Assembly (NCBI GenBank): GCA_015178975.1
Contig: WHVD01000062.1
Coordinates: 372,001-436,000, forward strand
DNA length: 64,000 nt
Direction of reading: 5' to 3'
From: Hysterangium stoloniferum
Taxonomy: Eukaryota; Basidiomycota; Agaricomycetes; Hysterangiales; Hysterangiaceae
Below the pieces are notes generated by a model. That model had not been told where the DNA came from and did not search any database. It was given only the letters and a program-made list of their open reading frames with translations. How positions within the stretch are numbered: the first letter of the stretch is position 1; every line of letters starts with the position of its first letter. Of the stretch, positions 1 to 8,632 are shown in pieces. Made by a program: the position numbers and the translations under genes.

Positions 1-115
1 AAGTGTACTCCTCACAGTGCCCCCCAGTTCGAAGGGATGTGCTATACGAAGTTCTGGAAAGCTTCGGGGATGCCCCCCAGGTGTCTTGTGTGAAGCCCCC
101 CAAAACGCAAGGTGC
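1..115 (-). pseudogene. 3' end of a gypsy element: tail of third ORF, polypurine tract and first bases of LTR-H
   Basis: Read on the minus strand, this stretch encodes a peptide resembling the last residues of the third ORF (ORF3) of the gypsy A and B elements: GG..TQDTWG here, against LGGSSQDTWGG near 58300. It is followed by a G-rich tract (about 17-30) and then by the first 16 or so bases of an LTR starting TGTGAGGAGTA, the head of LTR-H. The rest of that LTR lies left of the window. It is therefore the 3' terminus of a minus-strand gypsy element of the LTR-H family. Identification rests on parallel structure with the two better copies further right. Confidence 0.7.
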
Positions 116-613
116 CAAGACCCCAGTATTCGAAGAGAGGTTGGTGGATTTAGGAGCAGTAAGGGAAGATGTCGATGTGGAAAAAGGGAGGGAAGGGAAG
201 GGGAAAAAAATAGATCCATTCTTTTCCTCCAGTCCCTAGTCGAGCACTCCTTCAGTCCTCGAACAGCAAATGGACTACTTGATAGCCTTCTAAACACTGC
301 CACATTGTCTCCTTCCAGGACATGAGGCATTCCTCATAGTAGAGGTCCTGTAGGTGGACAGACTGTCATGTGACTCGTTGGGCAGTGCATCTTGGGGTTA
401 GGAGGGTAAGCTATCATTAGAGTCCATCGGAATCTCCTCCTCCTTAAATGAATACCGGAGGAGGTTTATGATGCTTTGCTGTGGCGAGATAGTGTAAGAC
501 TTGGGATTAGGATCTTTCCATGCTGCTAGTCTATGGGACCTAGCAGCATGCCAGGATGTATACCCTATACCCCCTATACCGCCCCCCACTTTGCGATATT
601 GTGATTCCACCAC
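116..613. other. unassigned DNA, probably interior of the same minus-strand gypsy element
   Basis: No complete gene is visible. There is a purine run at about 179-211. A minus-strand open stretch (398-613) reads through to the insertion point of the downstream solo LTR and contains a Gly-rich start and an acidic EEEIP segment. I do not recognise the protein. It may belong to the ORF3 region of the flanking gypsy element or to a host fragment. Confidence 0.3.
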
Positions 614-618
614 GATCT

Positions 619-926
619 TGTTAAATGTGACCTGTGACTTACTGTGACACGTGACACACACAAGTCTGAGGAAAATTGTTACTATTCAGGTCACTAACTA
701 CAAGCTTATATATGTTATACATCAGTAGGCTTGTCAGCTGTCAAAAGTGACAGCTGGTTGACAGCTGTCAGAAGTGACAGGTGATTGACAGCTTGAATGG
801 AAACTGACAGCTGATTGACAGCTGTCATGGGAAATGAACAGGGAATACTCTGGAATATGCTGGAAGCTTCTAGAAGGTTCTAGAAGGTTCCAGAAGGTCT
901 TGGAGACAGTGGAGGCAGTTTTAACA
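619..926 (-). mobile_element. solo LTR-C (heat-shock-element LTR) with 5-bp TSD GATCT
   Basis: Terminal TGTTAAA/TTTTAACA inverted ends enclose 308 bp flanked by the direct repeat GATCT (614-618 and 927-931). Orientation is set by the composite copies at 29194 and 36905, where the same LTR in this orientation's reverse precedes the primer binding site. In element orientation it holds an array of alternating GAA/TTC units, a cluster of TGACAGCTG motifs and a TATATAAG box in that order, which is the layout of a U3 promoter. The 3' flank is duplicated (see 918-1025). Confidence 0.9.
863..895. promoter_or_regulatory. heat shock element array in LTR-C
   Basis: Seven nGAAn units alternate in orientation with exact 5-bp phasing (GAA-TTC-GAA-TTC-GAA-TTC-GAA). 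This is the consensus site for trimeric heat shock factor HSF1. Two or more further degenerate units in the same phase precede it. The identical array recurs at 26143-26175, 29225-29257 and 37466-37498. Confidence 0.8.
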
Positions 927-1025
927 GATCTCGCAAATTAACCATTATTGTGCACAGTTAGATTGCAGTCTGTTTTAACAGATCTCGCAAATTAACCATT
1001 ATTGTGCACAGTTAGATTGCAGTCT
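918..1025. repeat. 54-bp tandem duplication spanning the LTR-C edge
   Basis: The last 9 bp of LTR-C, the TSD and 40 bp of flank (918-971) are repeated directly at 972-1025. The duplication must postdate the insertion because it contains the LTR end plus target DNA. Confidence 0.85.
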
Positions 1026-1582
1026 GTGTTCCCAAAAGGTCTAGCCCATGGCAGGTCTAGAAAGTGTCCAGTAATGCTTCAAGTAGGTGGGCGAGTCTGA
1101 AGGAAAAAGAAAAAATCATGAAATTGACTGAGTTCAGTACAATTGTGATGATGGACCCAAATACGGCACTGAGGTTGGGTCACATAGTTGTGTCCAGATG
1201 GATTTGATCTAAGTGTTGCCCTGCGAGTTATTGAACCTTTTTTTGTAGCTAGTTGACCACCGACAAAGGTAAAGTGGAGGGGTGGAGAGGAAAGAGTCTG
1301 TGTGTGTCGACATGTGTGGGAAGGATGCTCATGAATTCGACTGGGAGTGACAAGCACATTGATGTGAATCGCAAATTTGACTGCAAGCAATGAGCGTATT
1401 TTGTAGGCATTGAAGATGCTAAGAGTACCAGGTGGAGGTGAAATCGAAGATCTGCTGAATTTCTGGGATAGTGAATTTATCGTCGCAGACTCTCTTCTTC
1501 CAAACCCAAACCTGAACCCATGGAAACTTTGTTGAAAAACATCACACGCTGAATCCAAGCCGAACTGAACCGTTAGTCACAC
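1026..1582. other. no recognised feature
   Basis: A 159-codon open frame exists on the minus strand (1079-1558). Its composition (His/Ser/Thr-rich, poly-Phe end) gives no family signal and it is not repeated elsewhere in the window. I do not call it a gene. Confidence 0.3.
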
Positions 1583-1770
1583 TTGTTGAACAGTGTGCAC
1601 CGAACCTGTAAGTTGCGAAGGTCAGAAAGGCAAAGCTTCGACTATTTCAGTGCGAAGCTTTAACCCTGAGGAAGGACCTTGTTGAACAGTGTGCACCAAA
1701 CCCATAAGTTGCAAAGGTCAGGAAAGCAAATCTTTGACTATTTCAGTGCAAAGCTTCAGCAGAGGGGAAG
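1583..1770. repeat. two tandem copies of a 96-bp unit
   Basis: A unit beginning TTGTTGAACAGTGTGCACC at 1583 is repeated from 1679 with scattered, mainly C/T and G/A differences. The second copy has lost several CpG sites, compatible with cytosine deamination. No coding function is seen. Confidence 0.75.
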
Positions 1771-2004
1771 GCTAAGAGTAGAAGACGGTGTGAAGGCTTC
1801 GTTGTGAGGTGACATGGCCCTGTGTCCACATGTGTCCACAAGTTTTGGAAGTCCGTCCCTTAGTCTGTTTCGTGTTTGACTGTCGGCCTCATATCCTCAT
1901 TGTTTGGAAGGACTGGGTAAGGTATGTCCTAGCACTTCAAACTGCACCCATGCACCGCACTTGTACACTCATGCTGCACGCCCTCGAATTCGTCAGACTC
2001 AAGA

Positions 2005-3075
2005 TTAACAAAAGGTGCCGTTTCGAGGGGGTGGCACAAAGCACAGCGGCACAGTGGCCGAAAAGGAGGACAAGGATGGCTGCGGCTCAGCGGGCGGAGG
2101 GGGCGGAATAGTCAACAGATCAATCTTCTCCGCACCCTGTCTCTCCAGCTCCGCCTCCCACTCCTTATTCTTATCCATCTTCGCGTTGCTTTTCGTAGTC
2201 TCCATCTTCTCCGGCTCCAGCACACTCAGCCACTCCTCACCAGTGTCCCAGATCGAGGGCACCTTCAAGCCCCACAAGGCTCCACACGCCCGACTAAACG
2301 CATCCAGGATTTGAATGCTGATCTTGCTCATCAGAGGCAGCTCTATGCGGGCCAGGTCGACAAGCAGCAGCACCTTGTTGAAGGCACGGTCATAGTCATT
2401 CACGAGCTGATTGCGGATGAAGAATTGGAGGAAGAAGTGGATGAGAATGGGGCCGTCGCGGAGCTTGAGCACAGACCACCAGTGTGAGGAGTATGCTTTT
2501 ACCACAGTTTCATTGTGGTAAAACACTCCTTTTATTTCATTTATATTTTACATATTCTATTCATATTTTACTATCTTTCACATTCTTCGAATATCGCATA
2601 TTTCATTAGTTCAAAGCATTGTGTATACTTGTGGGTGCACTCAGCACCAATTAGAACTCAGACACACTTTAACCCAAGAACCACCACTCGTAAGACACAA
2701 ACTAGGTCTACTACGAGTGGTGATCAGGGTAACGTGTCAGCTACTACATAAGTAGCAGTATCTGAACTACTGAACACTTCTGGCCTCAAACTATAACAGT
2801 CGAGGCCTCCACTCGAACCATCACTCGTTGACTCCTTCGTCATCTCGTGCTCTTTCTCTCACTTTCTCTTATATTGCACCGAATAGGTCAATATCCTCCT
2901 CTTCTACTCATTTCTTCGTATATAGAACGGTCTGAACTTCTACCACTCTTCACAACCAGAGACCCTTATTTTTATAGAAACTCGAGAAGAAGATCTTGAG
3001 GGAAAGCTCAGGGTCATTGAGGAATGCATCCATGTGCAGTTGCTTTTCTTGTTTGGCGGTAAGCACGAGTTCATC
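2005..3075 (-). pseudogene. broken host protein gene of an unnamed fungal family, interrupted by LTR-H
   Basis: The minus strand encodes, from 3075 down, an acidic start (DADEEDELVLTAKQEKQ) and then FLNDPELSLKIFFSS and KNKGLW. LTR-H interrupts there, and the frame resumes with SVLKLRDGPILIHFF, an all-helical hydrophobic block, FSRACGALWG, and a Lys/Glu-rich tail ending at about 2005. The block pattern (FLNDPE.SLKIFF, RDGPIL..FFL, LA..ELP, DAFS.ACG.LWG) resembles, as I remember it, a protein family of unknown function multiplied in Agaricomycete genomes; this is recall, not a search. The 5' side runs straight into the CAC-rich minisatellite. A possible upstream exon with an acidic YDEDDFEQD stretch lies at 3560-3720. 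Insertion plus repeat expansion make it a pseudogene. Confidence 0.55.
2483..2954 (+). mobile_element. solo LTR-H, TSD ACCAG
   Basis: TGTGAGGAGT...CTCTTCACA, 472 bp, flanked by ACCAG at 2478-2482 and 2955-2959. It sits in the open frame of the host gene remnant on the opposite strand. Inside are the CAGACAC motif and two hairpins (2669-2732 and 2740-2756) shared with the other gypsy LTRs of the window. Confidence 0.92.
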
Positions 3076-3089
3076 CTCCTCGTCTGCAT

Positions 3090-4190
3090 CATTCGCACTT
3101 GCGCACCCATGTAGCGCACTTGCGCACCCGTGCAGTGCCCCCACATCCATGCGCCGCATGCACGCACCACATCCATGCGGCACGCCCAAGCACTACGTCC
3201 ATGCCCCGCGCATGCACCACATCCACACCACGCGCGCATGCACTGCATCCACACACCACGCAGGCGCACCTCCATGCGTCACGTGCACACACCTCCATGC
3301 ATCACGCGCACACACCTCCACGCGTCACACACACGCATCTCCACACGTCACGCACACGCACATCCACTCATCGCGTGCACGCATGTCCACTCGTCACGTG
3401 CACGCACGTCCACATGTCATGCACATGCACATCCACACGTCGCGCGCACACACGTCCACACGTCGCGTGCACGCACCACATGCACGCCCCCCGTCCACGC
3501 CCCGTGTATGCGCACCACAATCTACACCCCATGTGCGCGTACCATGTCGAAGCAATCCTTTGTTGGTTGCAGATTCGAATCCTGTTCAAAGTCGTCTTCG
3601 TCATAGGTAATGATGTGTTTTTGGCCTTGGAACCTTCTTCACTTTTTATTGTTGATAATGATGTTGACATTGAAGAATTGACACGATCTGAATCTGGGAT
3701 GCGGTGACAAGGAATCTGTTGGGGGAGCCGTTGTTACTTGCATGGCGCACCTGCATACCTACATGGTGCACACTCGCGCACACGCACTTGCGCAGTCGTG
3801 CACCCGTGCAGCGTACCCACATATACGCGCCACACTCACTCACCACATCCACATGCCGCGTGCACTCACCACATCCACATGCCGCGTGCACTCACCACAT
3901 CCACATGCCGCGTGCACTCACCACATCCACACACCACATCCACGCGCCGTGCACACGCACCATGTCCACATAGTGCACATCCGCACCCGCACCGTGCACT
4001 TGTGCACTTGCAGTTGTGTGCACTCGTGCAGTGCCGTTGCGCGCACTCATGCAGTGCTATTGCGCGTACTCGTGCAGCGCAATTGTGTGCACTTGTGTAG
4101 CGCAGTTGTGCGCAGTTATGCGTACTCTCAAACTGTGCCACCACCATGCATCGTACCTATACGCCGCACACCTAATCCATACACCAGCAC
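3090..4190. repeat. degenerate CAC/GCAC-rich minisatellite in two blocks
   Basis: Blocks at about 3090-3550 and 3740-4190 consist of diverged copies of short units built on GCAC, CCAC and CACG, for example three copies of a 27-28-bp unit at 3838-3920. They read as His/Thr/Ala/Pro-rich peptides in every plus frame and as Cys/Gly/Val/Trp-rich peptides on the minus strand. The overlapping open frames are a consequence of the repeat, not genes. The unique stretch between the blocks (3560-3720) may be a host exon on the minus strand. Confidence 0.85.
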
Positions 4191-4209
4191 CCATACGCCT
4201 GTACCATAC

Positions 4210-4459
4210 TGTTAGAAATGGAAAATACAATATCTATATGTGACAGACTGTTATAAGACCCAGGTTTGCCATCAGTTATATAAGCTGTTATAAGAGCACA
4301 AGTTGGCATCATAAGTCCTTATATATATGTATATATAATCCATCATATAATACTAGACTATAGGTCCAGTAGCTCAGTGGTTAAGAGCACCTGCATATAA
4401 AGCCAGGAGGTCCTTGGTTCAATCCCAGGCTGGGTCAATTCTTTTCTATGCCTTTAACA
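4210..4459 (+). mobile_element. solo LTR-D (tRNA-bearing miniature LTR element), no TSD
   Basis: The 250-bp unit runs TGTTAGAAATGG to CCTTTAACA, matching LTR-D at 26920, 27239, 29579, 36905 and 59781. The flanking pentamers (CATAC and CAATG) do not match. To the right is gypsy gag DNA and to the left the minisatellite, so this copy probably marks a rearrangement junction rather than a simple insertion. Confidence 0.85.
4363..4437 (+). tRNA. tRNA-like Pol III gene inside LTR-D
   Basis: The 75 nt fold as a cloverleaf: acceptor GGTCCAG with CTGGGTC, D stem GCTC/GAGC, T stem CTTGG/CCAGG with loop TTCAATC, A box TAGCTCAGTGG and B box GGTTCAATCCC. A TTTT terminator follows at 4442-4445. The anticodon arm (CCTGC, then ATATAAA, then GCCAGG) has one extra C in its 3' strand. 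If that C is bulged, the anticodon reads AUA, otherwise it is undefined. It is probably not a translating tRNA but keeps promoter and terminator. Confidence 0.75.
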
Positions 4460-4731
4460 CAATGCTCGAGCATAACTTGTTTTGGCGGGAAGACCAGGGT
4501 ATCCTTTATGGAGATGCGAGCATTTTGCCTTTCCAAGGGACTCGACTGCTCAAAGTTCGAGTTACCTTCCATTTGACCAGATTCACAACGCTCAGCGTGC
4601 GAGAAGTTCCAGACAGCCTTTTGCAAAGTTGCGAATGTTGACACTTCGCAGCTGTGTAGTTAGAATTTCGTATTTGAATATAAAAAGAGATTTTCTTCGT
4701 AGGGAAAGTACGGTCCGGCCCAGATCACCAC
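4460..4731 (-). pseudogene. gypsy-H primer binding site, leader and gag N-terminus
   Basis: Directly inside the minus-strand LTR at 4732-5202 lies GTGGTGATCTGGGCCGGACC (4712-4731), nearly the same primer-binding sequence as behind the 5' LTR of element A1 at 41802. About 90 bp further an ATG (about 4644) opens a frame beginning MSTFATLQKAVWNF, which runs to the LTR-D junction at 4459. This is the start of gag of a gypsy element; the remainder has been lost at that junction. The function is inferred from position only, because the N-terminus lacks a diagnostic motif. Confidence 0.65.
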
Positions 4732-5202
4732 TGTGAAGAGTGGTAGAAGTTCAGACCGTTCTATATACGAAGAAATGAGTAGAAAGGAAAGATATTGACC
4801 TATTCAGTGCAATATAAGAGAAAGTGAGAGAAAGAGCACAAGATGACGAAGGAGTCAACGAGTGCGATGCGAGTGGAGGCCTCGACTGTTATAGTTTGAG
4901 GCCAGAAGTATTCAGTAGTTCAGATAATGCTACCTATGTAGTAGCTGACACGTTACCCTGATCACCGCTCGTAGTAGACCTAGTTTGTGTCTTACGAGTG
5001 GTGGTTCTTGGGTTAAAGTGTGTCTGAGTTCTAATTGGTGCTGAGTGCACCCACAAGTATACACAATGCTTTGAACTAATGAAATATGCAATATTCGAAG
5101 AATATGAAAGATAGTAAAATATGAATAGAATATGTAAAATATAAATAAAATAAAAGGAGTGTTTTACCACAATGAAACTGTGGTAAAAGCATACTCCTCA
5201 CA
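4732..5202 (-). mobile_element. LTR-H, 5' LTR of a truncated minus-strand gypsy element
   Basis: 471 bp, TGTGAAGAGTGG to CTCCTCACA as written on the plus strand, the reverse of the copy at 2483. It is followed on its downstream side by a primer binding site and a gag start (4460-4731), so it is a 5' LTR and not a solo. Its outer edge abuts the gag of a different gypsy element at 5203. The far end of the element is missing, so no TSD pair can be shown. Confidence 0.85.
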
Positions 5203-5390
5203 GGTAGGAGCTTGCCATTGGAGCTGAGTTTGCCAGTTAAATCGGGTTTGTCTTTATCTTGAGACTTATTCGACTGTTTGCCCTTGCCTTTTTTGTCATT
5301 AGACCCTTTGTTTTCGGACTTCTTATCGGAGTTCGAGTTGCCACTATTGTTGGTGTTTTGATTACCAGACTTGTTGGCATTCTTATTGTC

Positions 5391-5864
5391 TGTGAAGAGT
5401 GGCAGAAGTTCTGACCGTTCTATATACGAAGAAATGAGTAGAAAGGAAGGATATTGACCTATTCGGTGCAATATAAGAGAAAGTGAGAGAAGGAGCACGA
5501 GATGACGAAGGAGTCAATGAGTGCGATGGTTCGAGTGGAGGCCTCGACTATTACAGTTCGAGGCCAGAAGTGTTCAGTAGTCCAGATACTGCTACTTATG
5601 TAGTAGCTGACACATTACCCTGATCACTGCTCGTAGTAGACCTAGTTTGTGTCTTACGAGTGGTGGTTCTTGGGTTAAAGTGTGTCTGAGTTCTAATTGA
5701 TGCTGAGTGCACCCACAAGTATACACAATGCTTCGAACTAATGAAATATGCAATATTCGAAGAATATGAAAGATAGAAAAATATGAATAGAATATGTAAA
5801 ATATAAATGAAATAAAAGGAGTGTTTTACCACAATGATACTGTGGTAAAAGCATACTCCTCACA
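5391..5864 (-). mobile_element. solo LTR-H in gypsy-I gag, TSD TTGTC
   Basis: 474 bp LTR-H in reverse orientation, flanked by TTGTC at 5386-5390 and 5865-5869. Removing it rejoins the gag tail to the upstream gag reading frame. Confidence 0.92.
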
Positions 5865-6578
5865 TTGTCCGATGATTTTTTGTCCGATGGGTTTTCGCAA
5901 CTGATTTCCAAACGTCATTCCCAGTAATGGGCTTTTAAACGCATGAGGGGGAGAGTCTTTGGTTTGCCAGTCTCTCCTTTGGAAACTTCATCTTTGAGGT
6001 GAGATGGGAAGCTGGAGTAAAACTGGTAGTGGAGGGCCAAATCGCCCCAGTCGCAACGCGTGGTGAGGTTGTTGAACTGGACGATGTAATTGGTGATGTG
6101 CTGGGTGTCTTTCATTTTGAGATTAGAAAGAGCGGTTTCAGCATCGCCGGTTTGGTCGTAGGGACCAAAGTTTGTTTCGAGTTCCTCAACAAAGGCATCC
6201 CAATCGTGAAGCCAATTGGGGTCTTCGGAGGTGAGGCCAGAGAATGCGGGTTCAAACCAGGCTGCTGCAGAGTCCTTAAGGTGCGAGAGTGCAAAATTTA
6301 CCTTTCAGTCATCCGTTGTGAATGCAGCCGGGTGGTCCCAAAAGTTGAATCAACATTGCATGAGAAATGTCGGCAATTTCTTCAGGTTTGAGCCAGTAAA
6401 CAGTTCGGGTTTGTTGACTCGGGTTTGCCCAGGTTCTTTTTCCTTAGTATTGTTTTTAAGGAATTCGTTAAGGGATCCTAGGGTACCTGAGAACAATTCC
6501 CATGTCTCGTCGGGATCGAGAGCCAGTTTTTGTTTTGTGGATTTTTTAGAACCACTGGCCTGAGGTATGGGTTGGTCA

Positions 6579-7629
6579 TGTCAGGAACTGGGAAACCCGC
6601 CGGCCTCCGGGCCCCCGGACCCCATCCTACATGCTCCCGACCCTCTATATTGTATAGTAACAACCGGAGTTCCCACGGGAGCCCGCATGTCAACTTGTTT
6701 ATGCCTGACTCTCTGTACGCACCCCACCTGTCTGCACCTAACCCTCTGTGTCTCATACACCAGTCCTCGGACTCCTCCGGACTCTGGACTCCACCCTACA
6801 TACACCCGACACTCTGTGTCTCATGTACCAGTCACCGACTCCGACCGGACTCCTGGAACCCCTCTAACAGAGCATAGAACCCCGGTCCTGTTATCTGTCT
6901 CTGCGTCTCACACACCAGTCATTGGAAAACCCACCGGACTCCACTGGACCTCCTGCACATCAAGCCTGTCTATACCCGACACTATCTTGTGCACCAAGTC
7001 ACCGGACTCCGACCGGACTTCCGGAACCCCTCTAACTGAGCCCCGCTCCAGTTATGGTTAAATGATCTGTCATGATTCATTCTCCGCTCCCGTTCCGTTC
7101 CGTCCCTAATTCCCAGTTTAGTATTTACTTGTTTCATTTTATGTTTAATAGTTCTGCCTCATTAATACTGGATTTGGTATTATTACATTTCACAGTCTAT
7201 ATAAGTCTGCTATATTCATGTACTTAGAATCCAGTTTCAATCTCGAACTAGTTTTCCCCCGAACAAGTTTGATCCTTGAACAGTCTCTAGTCCTCTTGTC
7301 TGTCTGCACGCTTGATTCCCAGAACTCCCACGGAAACTCCGGAATCTATATCTTCCTGTATGCATTCTGTCAGCTCGAAATATGGACACCCGAATGAGTG
7401 TACGAGGGCGCAGCCTATAAGCTGAAGCCAAGTCCATCTCAGTCGTTCACCATACTTTCTGGTAATTATTCTGATATCACCGTTCCTTGTACTAATAATC
7501 CCCGGAACTTTCCCGGGACCTATTACCTGGGGACTCCATGGGAATATTCCCGGATGCAAGTGTGTGTTCGGAATAGTTACCGGAAACCTCCGCGGGACTA
7601 TCCGTGGAGCTTTGTTCGGGAACTTAACA
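6579..7629 (+). mobile_element. solo LTR-F in gypsy-I gag, TSD GGTCA
   Basis: 1051 bp from TGTCAGGAACTGGG to GGGAACTTAACA, flanked by GGTCA at 6574-6578 and 7630-7634. It is GC-richer than its surroundings and built of many imperfect CCGGACTCC-type repeats. Near the 3' end it carries the motif CTATAAGCTGAAGCCAAGTC shared with LTRs E, I, J and K. No ORF of note; a second copy lies at 57003-58060. Confidence 0.9.
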
Positions 7630-7888
7630 GGTCACCATCCTTGGGTTTGGGTTCTGGAGCTGATTGATTGTTATCCTCCTCAGGTGCTTTGGGGTCGGTT
7701 GCTTCAGTAACTTCTTTAGCATCACCGGTAATTTCCACAAAGTGGGATTCTTCGGAGGTTCCTAGCTTGGGCTGTATACAGAAAAGGAGACTTGAGAGTG
7801 GAAGATTCTGCTTCACCAATTGGCTTGGCATCTTTTTTTCTCGGAGGCATGATTAAATGGAAAATGCGAGTGTGAAATCAGAATATAC

Positions 7889-8632
7889 TGTTAAGAACTG
7901 AAAACTGACTAAAGTCAGTTGGCCAACAGGGACCGATCGGAAGGACTTGGCTTCAGCTTATGTGCTGCGCCCTTGCAGTTATCCGTCGGGTGTCCTTAAA
8001 TTTCGGGTGGGCGAAGACTAGTCCCAACGAACACCTCTCGGTGAAAACTCCCAATCAGAATTGAGGGATAAGTTGAGTGTCGGGCCAAGGGGTCAGGGAC
8101 TGAAAGGGGGCGAGTGCATGTGAAGGTGGATAGTGGAATTCTTAGTATGAGATTACTATAGACATAAGAGGGTGTTCTGAGTCGATATTCTGATTGCCTA
8201 GTAACTACAACTACAGCAGGTTCATATACAAGTATCAGGCATCTAGAAAATACTAACTAGGAGAAGGGCAGAAAACAGTATTAACAATAAGCTTGACTAG
8301 GAACGGGAAGTTTATGATTAGTTCAGAGGCCGTGAGATAACTGAGAGCGGAATTACAGTAAAAGGAAATAGTTCGAGGGTTACAAGTATATATAGACATA
8401 TGTGAAACATAGGATAAAATGGATCATCATAATAAAAAGGGACGTATCAAAGTTTAACCAGATAGTACGAGTATATTTTGACGTGGGCATAAACGGAGTT
8501 TGATCACCACGAAAGCATACGTCAGCTTCGGGAAGCCGATGGTTTCCGATGTGGTGACTTGAACAGTAACTTGAATCATCAATAGGTGGCGATAACCTTG
8601 GGGACCGATAGGGTTGCGACACGGTCGTAATA
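7889..8632 (-). mobile_element. LTR-I, 5' LTR of the gypsy-I element
   Basis: On the minus strand it ends AGTTCTTAACA at 7889, 36 bp before the gag ATG. Its head near 8632 reads TATTACGACCGTG and matches the TGTTATGACCATG head of the solo LTR-I ending at 17336, with the first TG mutated to TA. Length is about 744 bp against about 766 bp for the other copy after removal of its nested LTR. The outer edge is therefore approximate. Confidence 0.75.

Larger units (their letters stand above)
5203..7853 (-). pseudogene. gag: gypsy-I gag, broken by LTR-H and LTR-F
   Basis: The minus strand starts with ATG at about 7853 (MPPRKKDAKP), an acidic linker, then KSTKQKLALDPDETWELF, the capsid-type block ALSHLKDSAAAWFEP, ETNFGPYDQTGDAETAL-like sequence and LTTRCDWGDLAL.YQFY, and a Lys/Asn/Ser-rich tail (5203-5390). 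This order matches gag of fungal chromoviruses such as marY1-type elements. It would form the capsid shell and bind element RNA. Solo LTR-F (6579-7629) and LTR-H (5391-5864) split it cleanly with TSDs. An early frameshift near 7800, a further frameshift and a stop near 6310, and loss of everything after 5203 mean it cannot be functional. LTR-I at 7889 is its 5' LTR. Confidence 0.75.

Noticed and set aside
1079-1558. 159-codon minus-strand ORF as a gene
   Set aside because: No recognisable motif, low-complexity composition and no supporting context.
3099-3707. Overlapping His/Thr-rich open frames near 3.1-4.2 kb
   Set aside because: Produced by the CAC-rich minisatellite in every frame.
4363-4437. 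Functional cellular tRNA gene
   Set aside because: The anticodon arm has an extra base and the sequence is always inside LTR-D, so it is part of a mobile element; a role in translation is unlikely.
4210-4459. SINE with tRNA head
   Set aside because: The tRNA-like part is near the 3' end, and complete copies have two LTRs, a primer site, a purine tract and 5-bp TSDs, as in an LTR element.
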